Notes: generated by a model not told the origin, from the letters alone. Positions 1-8,276 are shown, counted from the first letter of the stretch. The stretch is DNA of 32,948 nucleotides from an uncultured beta proteobacterium (GCA_903892315.1 CAITHY010000052.1:1-32948), one strand, 5' to 3'. Made by a program: numbers and translations.

Positions 1-21
1 ACTGCAGCAAAGGCATCATGA
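1..21 (+). CDS. 3' tail of an upstream gene (partial)
   Basis: The first bases read in frame 1 as T-A-A-K-A-S followed by TGA at 19-21. The TGA overlaps the hom ATG at 18-20 in an ATGA arrangement, typical of translationally coupled genes. In many Burkholderiales an alanine/aspartate-family aminotransferase precedes hom, so this may be its C-terminus. Six residues cannot identify a protein, so only the overlap geometry supports the call. Confidence 0.35.
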   Translation, partial: TAAKAS

Positions 22-1328
22 AACCGATTCAAGTAGGTCTGTTAGGTATTGGCACTGTTGGTGGTGGCGTATTCACTGTTCTCGAGCGTAACCAAGATGA
101 AATTACTCGTCGTGCTGGGCGCGGCATTCGTATAAATACGGTTGCTGATTTAAATGTAGACCGTGCCAAAGAATTGGTTAAAGACCGCGCACAAGTGGTG
201 AGCGACGCCCGTGCTGTAATTAATAACCCAGAGATTGATATTGTTGTTGAGCTCATTGGTGGTTACGGTATTGCTAAAGACTTGGTTCTGGAAGCCATCG
301 CTGCTGGCAAGCACGTTGTTACGGCCAATAAAGCATTGATCGCTGTTCATGGTAATGAGATCTTTAAGGCAGCACATGCTAAAGGTGTGATGGTTGCCTT
401 TGAAGCAGCTGTTGCAGGCGGCATCCCTATTATTAAAGCCTTGCGTGAGGGCTTAACGGCCAACCGTATCGAGTGGATTGCCGGCATTATTAACGGCACA
501 ACGAATTTCATTTTGTCAGAGATGCGCGACAAGGGCTTGGATTTTGCAACCGTGCTTAAAGAGGCGCAGCGTTTAGGTTACGCTGAAGCAGATCCTACTT
601 TTGATATTGAAGGTGTTGATGCTGCGCATAAAGCGACCATCATGAGTGCGATTGCATTTGGTATTCCAATGCAATTTGAAAAAGCACATATTGAAGGCAT
701 CACTAAATTAGACGCAATTGATATTAAATATGCAGAGCAATTGGGCTATCGCATTAAGTTGCTTGGTATTGCCAAGAAGACTTCAACTGGTGTTGAGTTA
801 CGAGTACACCCAACATTGATTCCTTCCAAGCGTTTGATTGCAAACGTTGAAGGCGCTATGAATGCCGTGCAAGTATTTGGTGATGCCGTTGGAACCACTT
901 TGTATTACGGCAAGGGAGCAGGCTCTGAGCCAACGGCTTCCGCAGTGATCGCTGACTTGGTAGACATCACTCGTTTGCTGAGTGCTGATGCTGAACATCG
1001 TGTGCCTTACTTGGCCTTCCAGCCAGATGCCGTGCATGACACCCCAGTACTCCCGATTGGCGAGATCACTACTAGTTACTATCTGCGCTTGCGTGTAGCT
1101 GATCAGGCTGGTGTATTGGCTGACATCACCAAAATTTTGGCATCGCATGGCGTTTCCATTGATGCGCTCTTGCAAAAAGAAGCTGATGAGGGTGAGAGTC
1201 AAACTGATTTAGTAGCTTTAACTCACGAGACCAAAGAAAAGAATATGCTTGCTGCGATTAAAGAGATTCAGAATCTCAAGACAGTTGCTGGCGAAGTAGT
1301 GAAGATCCGTTTAGAAAATCTGTCTTAA
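18..1328 (+). CDS. hom: Homoserine dehydrogenase
   Basis: Reduces aspartate-4-semialdehyde to homoserine with NAD(P)H, the branch point to threonine and methionine in the cytosol. The 436 residues match the usual length of the ACT-containing bacterial form. The Rossmann loop GIGTVG is at 10-15, VTANK at 101-105 with the conserved Lys105, NGTTN at 159-163, and the signature AEADPTFDIEGVDAAHK spans 189-205, giving Asp201 and Lys205 as catalytic candidates. A C-terminal ACT domain (about 355-430) implies allosteric feedback, in this family usually by threonine. The ATG overlaps the stop of the preceding reading frame (ATGA), and thrC follows after 19 bases, so the genes are probably co-transcribed. 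No anomaly is seen. Confidence 0.97.
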   Translation: MKPIQVGLLGIGTVGGGVFTVLERNQDEITRRAGRGIRINTVADLNVDRAKELVKDRAQVVSDARAVINNPEIDIVVELIGGYGIAKDLVLEAIAAGKHVVTANKALIAVHGNEIFKAAHAKGVMVAFEAAVAGGIPIIKALREGLTANRIEWIAGIINGTTNFILSEMRDKGLDFATVLKEAQRLGYAEADPTFDIEGVDAAHKATIMSAIAFGIPMQFEKAHIEGITKLDAIDIKYAEQLGYRIKLLGIAKKTSTGVELRVHPTLIPSKRLIANVEGAMNAVQVFGDAVGTTLYYGKGAGSEPTASAVIADLVDITRLLSADAEHRVPYLAFQPDAVHDTPVLPIGEITTSYYLRLRVADQAGVLADITKILASHGVSIDALLQKEADEGESQTDLVALTHETKEKNMLAAIKEIQNLKTVAGEVVKIRLENLS

Positions 1329-1347
1329 GTAAAACTCAGCAAAATAC

Positions 1348-2790
1348 ATGCGTTACCAATCTACTCGTGGCAATAGTCCACAACAATCCTTCCTAGAAAT
1401 TTTGTTGGGTGGATTGGCGCCTGATGGCGGCTTGTATTTACCCACTCAGTACCCACAAGTCACTGCTGAGCAACTCGATTCTTGGCGTGACTTGTCATAT
1501 GCCGATCTTGCTTACGAAGTATTGAGTCTGTATTGCGACGACATTCCTGAGGCAGATTTACGTGCAATCTTGCGCAAAACATATACCGAGCAGGTGTATT
1601 GCAATGGCCGCCCTCAAGACAACGCAAAAGATATCACCCCGATACATTGGTTGGGTGAAGAGCATGGCACTCGTATTGGCCTCTTAAGTCTTTCGAATGG
1701 TCCGACTTTAGCTTTCAAAGATATGGCTATGCAATTGCTGGGCAATCTTTTTGAGTACGCCTTGAAGAAAAAAGGTCAGCAGCTCAATATTTTGGGCGCT
1801 ACATCCGGTGATACTGGCAGTGCTGCCGAATATGCAATGCGTGGCAAAGAGGGTGTGAAGGTATTCATGCTTTCACCGCGTGGCAAGATGAGTGCTTTCC
1901 AGTCTGCACAAATGTATTCCTTGCAAGACCCCAATATTTTTAACTTAGCAGTAGCTGGCGTCTTTGATGACTGCCAAGATATTGTTAAGGCAGTCAGCAA
2001 TGACCATGCTTTTAAAGCGAAGAACCAAATTGGCACAGTGAACTCCATTAACTGGGGTCGCGTTGTTGCTCAAGTGGTGTATTACTTCCAAGGCTATCTA
2101 TTGGCCACGAAGTCTAGCTCTGAGAAAGTCTCATTCACAGTACCTTCCGGCAACTTCGGCAATGTCTGCGCTGGTCATATTGCTCGCATGATGGGTTTAC
2201 CCATCGAACATCTTATTGTTGCCACCAACGAAAATAATGTGCTGGATGAATTCTTCTCGACTGGCGTCTATCGTGCACGTAAGTCCGCTGAGACATTGCA
2301 TACCTCCAGTCCCTCGATGGATATCTCAAAAGCCAGCAACTTCGAGCGCTTCGTCTTTGATTTCATGGGCCAAGACGGTAAAGCGACTGCAGCCATGTTC
2401 AAGCAGGTCGACGAAGTTGGTGGGTTTGATATCTCAAAAGAGGCAGTCTTTAAAGAGCTTGGTAAATACGGCTTCCAGTCTGGTCGTAGCACACACGAGA
2501 ATCGCCTAGAAACCATTCGTGATATTGATCAACGCTACGGCGTCATGATTGATACGCATACTGCTGATGGCGTCAAGGTGGCTCGGGAGTATTTGCAGTT
2601 TGGTATTCCGATGATCGTGCTCGAGACAGCGCTCCCAATCAAGTTTGAGGAAACTATTGAAATTGCTTTGGGTCGCCCAGCTGAATGTCCGCCGGCATTT
2701 AAGGATATTAAGTCTCAGCCACAGCGTGTAGAGAATATCGATGCCGATATCAATCAGGTTAAAGCCTTCATCACTACACATCTAAGTTAA
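1348..2790 (+). CDS. thrC: Threonine synthase
   Basis: PLP enzyme converting O-phosphohomoserine to threonine, the last step of the pathway served by hom just upstream. At 480 residues it matches the long, E. coli/yeast-like class. The N-terminal start MRYQSTRG is typical of the family. The PLP-binding lysine lies in AFKDMA (Lys124), and the phosphate-binding loop ATSGDTGSAA is at 151-160. GNFGN further on is another conserved PLP-contact segment. It sits 19 bases after hom and 39 bases before moeA on the same strand. No strong Shine-Dalgarno is visible before the ATG, consistent with coupling to hom. Confidence 0.97.
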   Translation: MRYQSTRGNSPQQSFLEILLGGLAPDGGLYLPTQYPQVTAEQLDSWRDLSYADLAYEVLSLYCDDIPEADLRAILRKTYTEQVYCNGRPQDNAKDITPIHWLGEEHGTRIGLLSLSNGPTLAFKDMAMQLLGNLFEYALKKKGQQLNILGATSGDTGSAAEYAMRGKEGVKVFMLSPRGKMSAFQSAQMYSLQDPNIFNLAVAGVFDDCQDIVKAVSNDHAFKAKNQIGTVNSINWGRVVAQVVYYFQGYLLATKSSSEKVSFTVPSGNFGNVCAGHIARMMGLPIEHLIVATNENNVLDEFFSTGVYRARKSAETLHTSSPSMDISKASNFERFVFDFMGQDGKATAAMFKQVDEVGGFDISKEAVFKELGKYGFQSGRSTHENRLETIRDIDQRYGVMIDTHTADGVKVAREYLQFGIPMIVLETALPIKFEETIEIALGRPAECPPAFKDIKSQPQRVENIDADINQVKAFITTHLS

Positions 2791-2829
2791 TTCTTAACCT
2801 AGAAAATTGAAGTAATCAATAAACACTCT

Positions 2830-4068
2830 ATGACTAAGCCACCGATGTTGACTGCGCAGCAGGCTTTAGACCATTTACTTTCTCATGCTCAAGCTGTTGG
2901 TGAGAGCGAGAGGGTGGCTATGCAGGCCGCTTTAGGCCGTGTCCTCGCTGAAAACGTTAACAGTCTGGTTGATGTGCCTCCGCTCGATAACACCTCGATG
3001 GACGGATATGCAGTTAGTACGGCTGATACCCAAAATCCTGGAAGCACCCTGAAAATCGCACAACGTATTCCGGCTGGCTCGGTGGGGACTCAGTTAGAGG
3101 CTGGCACAGCTGCTCGAATCTTCACGGGCGCACCTGTACCTCCTGGCGCAGATGCGGTGGTGATGCAGGAGGATTGCTCAGTAGAGGGTCAAGCTGATCA
3201 AGTAACTATCAACATTGCCCCGACATTGGGTCAGTGGATTCGTCGCAGAGGCGAGGATTTAACGGCCGGCAAGACTTGTTTGACTGCTGGAACATGCTTG
3301 CGACCACAGGAGTTGGGTGTAGCTGCTTCAGCTGGCTTGACTCATTTAAATGTGAAGCGTCGCGTTAAGGTGGCTGCATTTTTCACGGGCGATGAATTAG
3401 CTCTTCCGGGTGAGTCGCTAAAGCCGGGTGGCATTTACAACTCGAACCGCGATACCTTATTAGCCTGCCTCAAATCTTTGGGTTGTGATGTCACTGATTT
3501 GGGGATCGTCCCAGACCGCTTAGATGCAACACGCGCAGCATTGCGTAAAGCTAGCAAAGATCATGATTTGATTATTACCTCTGGTGGTGTTTCTGTTGGA
3601 GAGGAAGATCACATCAAGCCTGCGGTTACTGCTGAAGGAAGATTGGATTTATGGCAGATCGCTATTAAGCCTGGCAAACCATTGGCTTTTGGTGCAGTCC
3701 GAAAATCAGATGAGCCCAAGGGTGGCGAAGCTTGGTTTATTGGTTTGCCTGGCAACCCTGTATCGAGCTTTGTTACCTTCTTATTATTCGTGCGTCCTTT
3801 TATTCTGAAGTTACAAGGCCGTGAGGCTAAGCAGCCCCGGTCTTATCTCATGCGTGCAGATTTTGATTGGTTAAAAGCGGATAGGCGTAATGAATTTTTG
3901 CGTGTTAAGACGAATGAGCAAGGCGGTTTAGATTTATTTCCCAACCAAAGCTCAGGCGTGCTTACAAGCGCTTCCTGGGGTGATGGCTTGGTAGATTGCC
4001 CACCAAACCAGCTAATTAAGGTCGGTGACCTTGTGAAGTACATCCCCTTTGATGCATTCCTCAAATAA
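2830..4068 (+). CDS. moeA: Molybdopterin molybdenumtransferase MoeA
   Basis: Inserts molybdate into adenylylated molybdopterin to complete the molybdenum cofactor. The 412 residues match the E. coli length (411). The MoeA N-terminal segment covers about 7-165, with DNTSMDGYA at 53-61 (Asp58 corresponds to E. coli Asp59) and FTGAPVP at 98-104. The molybdopterin-binding domain (about 178-320) carries TSGGVSVGEEDH at 250-261 and PGNPVSSF at 307-314. The C-terminal beta domain is about 335-410. It follows thrC by 39 bases and precedes moaD by 18, so cofactor synthesis is carried on the same forward cluster as threonine synthesis. No riboswitch-like leader is visible. Confidence 0.96.
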   Translation: MTKPPMLTAQQALDHLLSHAQAVGESERVAMQAALGRVLAENVNSLVDVPPLDNTSMDGYAVSTADTQNPGSTLKIAQRIPAGSVGTQLEAGTAARIFTGAPVPPGADAVVMQEDCSVEGQADQVTINIAPTLGQWIRRRGEDLTAGKTCLTAGTCLRPQELGVAASAGLTHLNVKRRVKVAAFFTGDELALPGESLKPGGIYNSNRDTLLACLKSLGCDVTDLGIVPDRLDATRAALRKASKDHDLIITSGGVSVGEEDHIKPAVTAEGRLDLWQIAIKPGKPLAFGAVRKSDEPKGGEAWFIGLPGNPVSSFVTFLLFVRPFILKLQGREAKQPRSYLMRADFDWLKADRRNEFLRVKTNEQGGLDLFPNQSSGVLTSASWGDGLVDCPPNQLIKVGDLVKYIPFDAFLK

Positions 4069-4086
4069 TCGGTTTACGATTACTTC

Positions 4087-4344
4087 ATGAAACTCGAATT
4101 ACGATTCTTTGCCTCACTACGTGAAGCGCTTGGTATCTCGCAAGAGAGTGTCACCATTCCTGCGACAGTAAAAACGATTGCCGATCTCAGGGCGCACCTT
4201 ATTGAGCGTGGCAATCCATGGTCTGAAGTCTTGGCAAATGGCAAAGTCTTGCGTTGCGCCTTAAACCAGCACATGGTCGATGCAAGTACGGCATTGCAAG
4301 ACGGTGCTGAAGTGGCTTTCTTTCCTCCGGTGACTGGGGGCTGA
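4087..4344 (+). CDS. moaD: Molybdopterin synthase small subunit MoaD
   Basis: Small ubiquitin-like sulfur carrier whose C-terminal thiocarboxylate donates sulfur to precursor Z (cPMP). It has 85 residues with a beta-grasp pattern, starting MKLELRFFASLRE and ending VTGG. The terminal Gly-Gly is the site adenylylated by MoeB and thiocarboxylated. The middle (LRCALNQHMVDAST) has the conserved 'N-x-x' strand typical of MoaD. The stop TGA at 4342-4344 is followed at once by the GTG of moaE, so the two synthase subunits are probably translationally coupled. Confidence 0.95.
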   Translation: MKLELRFFASLREALGISQESVTIPATVKTIADLRAHLIERGNPWSEVLANGKVLRCALNQHMVDASTALQDGAEVAFFPPVTGG

Positions 4345-4345
4345 T

Positions 4346-4795
4346 GTGCCGATCAAAATCCAAGAAAACGATTTTGACCTTAGCGCTGAAATAGCAGCCC
4401 TACGCAAAGGTGACCCACGAGTAGGCGCAGTAGTTTCTTTCTTGGGCACCGTGCGGGATATGAATGACGGTAGCCAAGTTAAAGCGATGACGCTGGAGCA
4501 TTACCCCGGTATGACCGAAAAAGCGCTCCAAGAAATTCTGGACCAAGCTAAATCACGTTGGGATATCCACAACACTTTAGTGATTCATCGTGTTGGGTCT
4601 TTAATGCCTGAAGATCAAATCGTGCTGGTAGCAGTCACTAGTGCACACAGAGGCGAAGCTTTTGCTGCTTGTGAGTTCATCATGGACTACCTTAAGACAG
4701 CAGCCCCATTTTGGAAAAAAGAGGATACCCCAGGAGGGGCTCGCTGGGTCGATGCCCGCGTCACCGATGAAGCCGCAATGGCTCGTTGGAAGTAG
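4346..4795 (+). CDS. moaE: Molybdopterin synthase catalytic subunit MoaE
   Basis: Catalytic subunit converting cPMP to molybdopterin using MoaD thiocarboxylate. It has 149 residues, close to E. coli (150). The conserved segment VTSAHRGEAFAACEFIMDYL at 97-116 leads to Lys117, and FWKKE contains Lys124. These two lysines are seven apart, matching E. coli Lys119 and Lys126. EHYPGM at 51-56 is also family-typical. The start is GTG at 4346, one base after the moaD stop; the ATG that overlaps the moaD stop is in another frame. The 188 bases after this gene hold no coding sequence and no terminator hairpin that I can see. Confidence 0.95.
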   Translation: MPIKIQENDFDLSAEIAALRKGDPRVGAVVSFLGTVRDMNDGSQVKAMTLEHYPGMTEKALQEILDQAKSRWDIHNTLVIHRVGSLMPEDQIVLVAVTSAHRGEAFAACEFIMDYLKTAAPFWKKEDTPGGARWVDARVTDEAAMARWK

Positions 4796-4888
4796 AACTT
4801 ATTTCATTTTCTTTGCCGGATTAGATCCCGATTCAAGGTTTCTATTGGTGCACCAAGTGGCATCAGAGCGAGCACTTTTGCACCATCT

Positions 4889-4902
4889 TAGGGAATTCCC
4901 TA
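4889..4902. promoter_or_regulatory. 14-bp perfect palindrome upstream of OFA transporter
   Basis: TAGGGAATTCCCTA is a perfect 14-base palindrome centred 88 bases before the transporter ATG, followed closely by TAATTACCC. There is no T-run, so it is not a terminator. It looks like a dimeric regulator operator, possibly for a LuxR/NarL-type response regulator, but no regulator gene lies nearby and that assignment is a guess. Confidence 0.45.
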
Positions 4903-4926
4903 GTAATTACCCGCAAATTTAGATCA

Positions 4927-4948
4927 AAATACAAGAACAAAAGTATTT
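4927..4948. promoter_or_regulatory. Inverted repeat AAATAC-N10-GTATTT upstream of OFA transporter
   Basis: Perfect six-base arms separated by ten bases, 22 bases in all. They lie inside a wider inverted pair, ATCAAAAT (4923-4930) and ATTTTGAT (4953-4960). The element lies 36-57 bases before the ATG, where it would overlap or flank a promoter. It is a plausible second operator in addition to the palindrome at 4889-4902. AT-rich repeats can arise by chance, so confidence is limited. Confidence 0.35.
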
Positions 4949-4983
4949 AGAAATTTTGATTCCACAATCAACCGGAGATTCGT

Positions 4984-6252
4984 ATGACTTCAGCTGTAAT
5001 GGGTGCGGAAAGCACCAGTAAGAACCCCCTAAAGTCGAAGTGGGTGCAACTGGCCTTAGGTGTCATTTGTATGATGTCCATATCCAGCCCTCAATATGTT
5101 TGGGCGTTATTTACCAAGCCAATCATGGGGCAGCTTGGCGTTACTTTGACAGAATTACAGATCACATTTTCGATCTTGATTGTGTTGCAGACTTTCTTCT
5201 CACCATTTCAGGGTTATTTAGTAGATAAGTTTGGCCCTCGCCTTTTGTTATCCATCGGTACCATTCTGACTGGCGCAAGCTGGGTTCTTTCGGCTAATCT
5301 CACAACCGTATCTCATCTTTATCTCACCTATGGCGTCTTGGGTGGCTTGGGTACCGGTATTGTTTACATCGGTGTGGTTGGCTTGATGGTTCGCTGGTTT
5401 CCAAATAATCGTGGATTTGCGGTTGGTATGGTTGCCGCTGGTTATGGCATCGGCGCATTGCTGACTACTTTCCCAATTTCTACTAGTTTGACTGAGACTG
5501 GCATTCAGGGCACGTTGACATTCTTTGGCTACATCATTGGCGCTGTTGGTCTATTGGCTGCACAAGGCATTCGCGTGCCTCATGCTGATCGTGCGCAAAC
5601 AGTTGATCAAGTAGAAGCTGCCGCAGCGGGAGTGGCACCTAAGACAATGTTGAAGACGCCAGTATTTTGGCTTATGTTTTTAATGATGTCTATGATGTCT
5701 ACGTCGGGATTGATGGTGATCTCTCAAATGGGCGCATTTGCAAAAGACTTTGGTGTTACATCGGCCATGGTTTTTGGGATGGCCGCCTTGCCTTTAGCTT
5801 TAACAATTGATCGCGTTACCAATGGTTTAACTCGACCAATATTTGGCTGGGTGTCCGACCGCATTGGACGTGAATACACCATGACGATTGCTTTTGGTTT
5901 GGAAGCGGTTGCTATGTTTGCTTGGGTAATGACACGTTCAGATCCTGTGATGTTTGTACTGCTCTCAGGTATTGTGTTCTTTGGTTGGGGTGAGATTTTC
6001 TCTTTATTCCCATCTACTTTGACTGATACATTTGGTCAAAAGCATGCCACCACAAACTATGGTTTCTTGTATATGGCTCAGGGCGTTGGTTCCATTATCG
6101 GCGCTCCTGTTGCAGCCTATATTCATGGTGCTACTGATAGCTGGTTACCTGTGTTTACCATCATGATCATATTGGATGCTACTGCTGCTATCTTGGCGTT
6201 CTTTGTACTGCGCCCAATGCGTGCTAAGTACTTGAAGACACGCACTGCATAA
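4984..6252 (+). CDS. MFS transporter, OFA (oxalate/formate antiporter) family
   Basis: Integral inner-membrane carrier of 422 residues with about twelve hydrophobic segments. MFS motif A-like loops occur at GYLVDKFGPR (77-86) and GWVSDRIGR (288-296). The start SSPQYVWALFTKP (34-46) and the LTRPIFGW segment (282-289) are typical of the OxlT-like OFA family, which exchanges small carboxylates such as oxalate and formate. Arg284 seems to align with OxlT Arg272, but the position expected for the OxlT substrate lysine (Lys355) reads Gln366 in YMAQG. Oxalate specificity is therefore not assured. A good ribosome site (CGGAGA) precedes the ATG, two inverted repeats lie in the leader, and a strong terminator follows. 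It converges with the GGT-like gene. Confidence 0.88.
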   Translation: MTSAVMGAESTSKNPLKSKWVQLALGVICMMSISSPQYVWALFTKPIMGQLGVTLTELQITFSILIVLQTFFSPFQGYLVDKFGPRLLLSIGTILTGASWVLSANLTTVSHLYLTYGVLGGLGTGIVYIGVVGLMVRWFPNNRGFAVGMVAAGYGIGALLTTFPISTSLTETGIQGTLTFFGYIIGAVGLLAAQGIRVPHADRAQTVDQVEAAAAGVAPKTMLKTPVFWLMFLMMSMMSTSGLMVISQMGAFAKDFGVTSAMVFGMAALPLALTIDRVTNGLTRPIFGWVSDRIGREYTMTIAFGLEAVAMFAWVMTRSDPVMFVLLSGIVFFGWGEIFSLFPSTLTDTFGQKHATTNYGFLYMAQGVGSIIGAPVAAYIHGATDSWLPVFTIMIILDATAAILAFFVLRPMRAKYLKTRTA

Positions 6253-6270
6253 GTTGTAAAAATTGTATAG

Positions 6271-6301
6271 AAAAAAGGCTACCAATTCGGTAGCCTTTTT
6301 T
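6271..6301. terminator. Bidirectional rho-independent terminator
   Basis: Perfect 13-base inverted repeat: AAAAAAGGCTACC at 6271-6283, loop AATTC, GGTAGCCTTTTTT at 6289-6301. The GC core GGCTACC is flanked by A-run and T-run, so it works on both strands. It lies between the convergent transporter (stop at 6252) and the GGT-like gene (stop at 6327). Confidence 0.93.
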
Positions 6302-6326
6302 AATGCATTGCGATAACTCTCGCATA

Positions 6327-7925
6327 CTAGAAAGAGCTTACTGCTCCATCGCTTCGAGGGTCCCATCCACCTTGTAATGTTCCGGAGGGGTCGCGAATAA
6401 TGCAACCCGCATGACCAACGGTTTCATCAAAGGCATCTAGCATTTCAACTTCATGGCCTAAAGCATGAAGTTCTTTTGAGACTTCTGGACCAAAGCGTGA
6501 TTCTAGTTTTAAGCTATCACTCGTTTGTCCCCAGGTGCGACCCAGTAACCAGCGTGGTCTGCTAATAGCATCCTGCGGATTGAGACCATAGGTAGCGGTG
6601 CGCGTGAACACTGCGCACTGGGTTTGTGGTTGACCATCACCCCCCATCGTTCCATAAACCATTGAGCGACCATCTTTAAATAAAGCCATGGCTGGGTTAA
6701 GGGTGTGAAAAGGCTTGCGATACGGCTCAAGGTGATTGAGTGTATTTGGATCGAGAGAAAAACTGCAACCGCGGTTTTGCCAGTTGACACCTGAGGTAGG
6801 AAGCACAATGCCTGCGCCAAACTCGTGATAGATGCTTTGAATGAAGGAAACGCAATTGCCATCACCGTCAATGACGCCCATCCAAATAGTGTCTGCAGGA
6901 CCCTTGCCTTGGCCCCATGGAAGCGCTTTATTAGGATCGATATTTTTGGCTAGCTTTTTCAGGAAAGCTGGCGATAAGAATGATTGCGCATTCTTTGTCA
7001 TGTACGCAGGGTCTGTTACGAACTGATCACGAATCTTAAATGCCTGCTTGGTAGCTTCAACACAGTGATGAACGTATTCCGGGCTATCCACTTTGAAGCG
7101 TTTTAAGTTCAGCTGATCCAAGATGCCAATAATCATTAATGAGACCACGCCTTGCGTGGGCGGCGTCATGTTGTAGACATTGCCCGTACTATGTTTGAGC
7201 TCAAGAGGATCTATGAGTTTTGCCTTGTGACGGTGTAGGTCATCTAATCTCAGTGGGCTACCTAACTCTGCGAGTTCTTTTGCTAATGATTGGGCTAGTT
7301 CGCCTCGGTAATAGTCTTCCGTACCTTGTTTGGCAATCTGACGTAAAGTTTTTGCAAGACGCTCTTGTTTAAAGATGCTGCCGACGGCGGGCGCTTTGCC
7401 ATTCACTAAAAAAGTCTCTGCAAAACCTGGGATTGGACTCAGTTCTTGACGCTTCTTTTCTGTGAGGCTGGATTGGCTGAAGGTAACAGGTGTACCGGCC
7501 TCTGCATAGTGAATCGCATCAGCTAAAAGGCGTGAAAGAGGTAGTTTGCCGCCTAATCCTTGTTTGGAGAGCTTATGCGCTGCGCCCCAGCCAGAGATGG
7601 TTCCAGCCACTGTATTTGCTGCTACAGCACCACGAAATGGGATAGCTTTGGTGATGCCACGTTCTGCATACCATTCCTTTGTAGCTAAACCAGCAGCAGC
7701 GCCACAGGCATCAATTCCACCCATGGCCTTACCTGGGGAGTGAATCACCCAGAAGGAATCGCCGCCTATAGAATTCATGTGAGGGTAGACCACTGCAATG
7801 GTTGCAGCGGCCGCAACCATTGCTTCCAAGGCATTGCCACCCTCTCGTAAAACAGCTAAAGCAGATTCTGATGCTAGAGAATGTGGCGCTACCGCCATTC
7901 CTCTGGTTCCCCATTTTGGTTGCAT
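6327..7925 (-). CDS. Gamma-glutamyltransferase family protein (HpxW/YwrD-like, cytosolic)
   Basis: Ntn-hydrolase of 532 residues that should self-cleave before a catalytic threonine. The segment ADTIWMGVIDGDGNCVSF has Thr346 at the position of E. coli GGT Thr391. GGDGQPQ (429-434 region) corresponds to the Gly-Gly oxyanion loop. There is no signal peptide: the protein begins MQPKWGTRGMAVAPH, unlike periplasmic GGT. The DTIWMGV and SIYHEFGAGIVLP pattern resembles, from memory, the branch containing YwrD and the oxamate amidohydrolase HpxW rather than classical glutathione-cleaving GGT. The substrate is thus uncertain: gamma-glutamyl compounds or a small amide such as oxamate. It lies 73 bases downstream of the GIY-YIG gene and converges with an OFA transporter. 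Confidence 0.85.
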   Translation of the reverse strand: MQPKWGTRGMAVAPHSLASESALAVLREGGNALEAMVAAAATIAVVYPHMNSIGGDSFWVIHSPGKAMGGIDACGAAAGLATKEWYAERGITKAIPFRGAVAANTVAGTISGWGAAHKLSKQGLGGKLPLSRLLADAIHYAEAGTPVTFSQSSLTEKKRQELSPIPGFAETFLVNGKAPAVGSIFKQERLAKTLRQIAKQGTEDYYRGELAQSLAKELAELGSPLRLDDLHRHKAKLIDPLELKHSTGNVYNMTPPTQGVVSLMIIGILDQLNLKRFKVDSPEYVHHCVEATKQAFKIRDQFVTDPAYMTKNAQSFLSPAFLKKLAKNIDPNKALPWGQGKGPADTIWMGVIDGDGNCVSFIQSIYHEFGAGIVLPTSGVNWQNRGCSFSLDPNTLNHLEPYRKPFHTLNPAMALFKDGRSMVYGTMGGDGQPQTQCAVFTRTATYGLNPQDAISRPRWLLGRTWGQTSDSLKLESRFGPEVSKELHALGHEVEMLDAFDETVGHAGCIIRDPSGTLQGGWDPRSDGAVSSF

Positions 7926-7998
7926 GATGATGGTCCGATTAAATGATTGGTTTTGTTATGGCTATATTGTATTGCTGGCCTAAATGTTGGCCGAAGAT

Positions 7999-8241
7999 CT
8001 AAGTTTTAAAAAAAGCTAGTTTTTCAGATCTCGGTAAACGCTTTAAGCGGAGCTCGGCTTTAGAGGCTTCAGAACGGTCAGGGTGCTCTTGGGTTGCCAA
8101 GAGGGCAACCGGTCTGCGCGACCTCGTATAGCGAGCACCTTGCCCTGAGTTATGGGCTTCTAGGCGATGCTCTAAGCGGTTGGTAATACCGGCATAGTAG
8201 GTGCCGTCAGCACACTCAAGTAGGTAAACAAGCCAGGTCAA
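7999..8241 (-). CDS. GIY-YIG nuclease-fold protein (UPF0213/YhbQ-like)
   Basis: Small protein of 80 residues forming a single GIY-YIG fold, the domain of UvrC and homing nucleases. VYLLECADGTYYAGIT (5-20) carries the variant GIY (TYY) and YIG (YAG) strands. Arg26 in RLEHRLEAHN and the ARYTRSRRPVALL strand follow as in the UPF0213 family. No ATG or GTG fits: an in-frame TGA lies at 8248-8250, leaving TTG at 8239-8241 (chosen) or ATT just before it. No clear Shine-Dalgarno is present. The start is divergent from clpB, 91 bases away. The role is unknown; DNA-end or repair functions have been proposed for the family. Confidence 0.82.
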   Translation of the reverse strand: MTWLVYLLECADGTYYAGITNRLEHRLEAHNSGQGARYTRSRRPVALLATQEHPDRSEASKAELRLKRLPRSEKLAFFKT

Positions 8242-8276
8242 AATAGGTCAAATTTGGGTTAAAAGTGCGTTGAATG

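Noticed and set aside
798..1202. 134-codon open frame on the minus strand
   Set aside because: It lies wholly inside hom, has no recognisable motif or ribosome site, and is an antisense shadow of the real gene.
2791..2829. Molybdenum-cofactor riboswitch before moeA
   Set aside because: Only 39 bases separate thrC and moeA, far too short for the known Moco RNA structure.
4641..4922. 93-codon forward open frame running past moaE
   Set aside because: The first half is an out-of-frame reading of moaE and the rest of the 188-base gap has no protein-like pattern or family match.
6327..7925. Classical periplasmic gamma-glutamyltransferase
   Set aside because: No signal peptide is present and the catalytic-threonine region follows the DTIWMGV pattern instead of the TTH pattern of periplasmic GGT.
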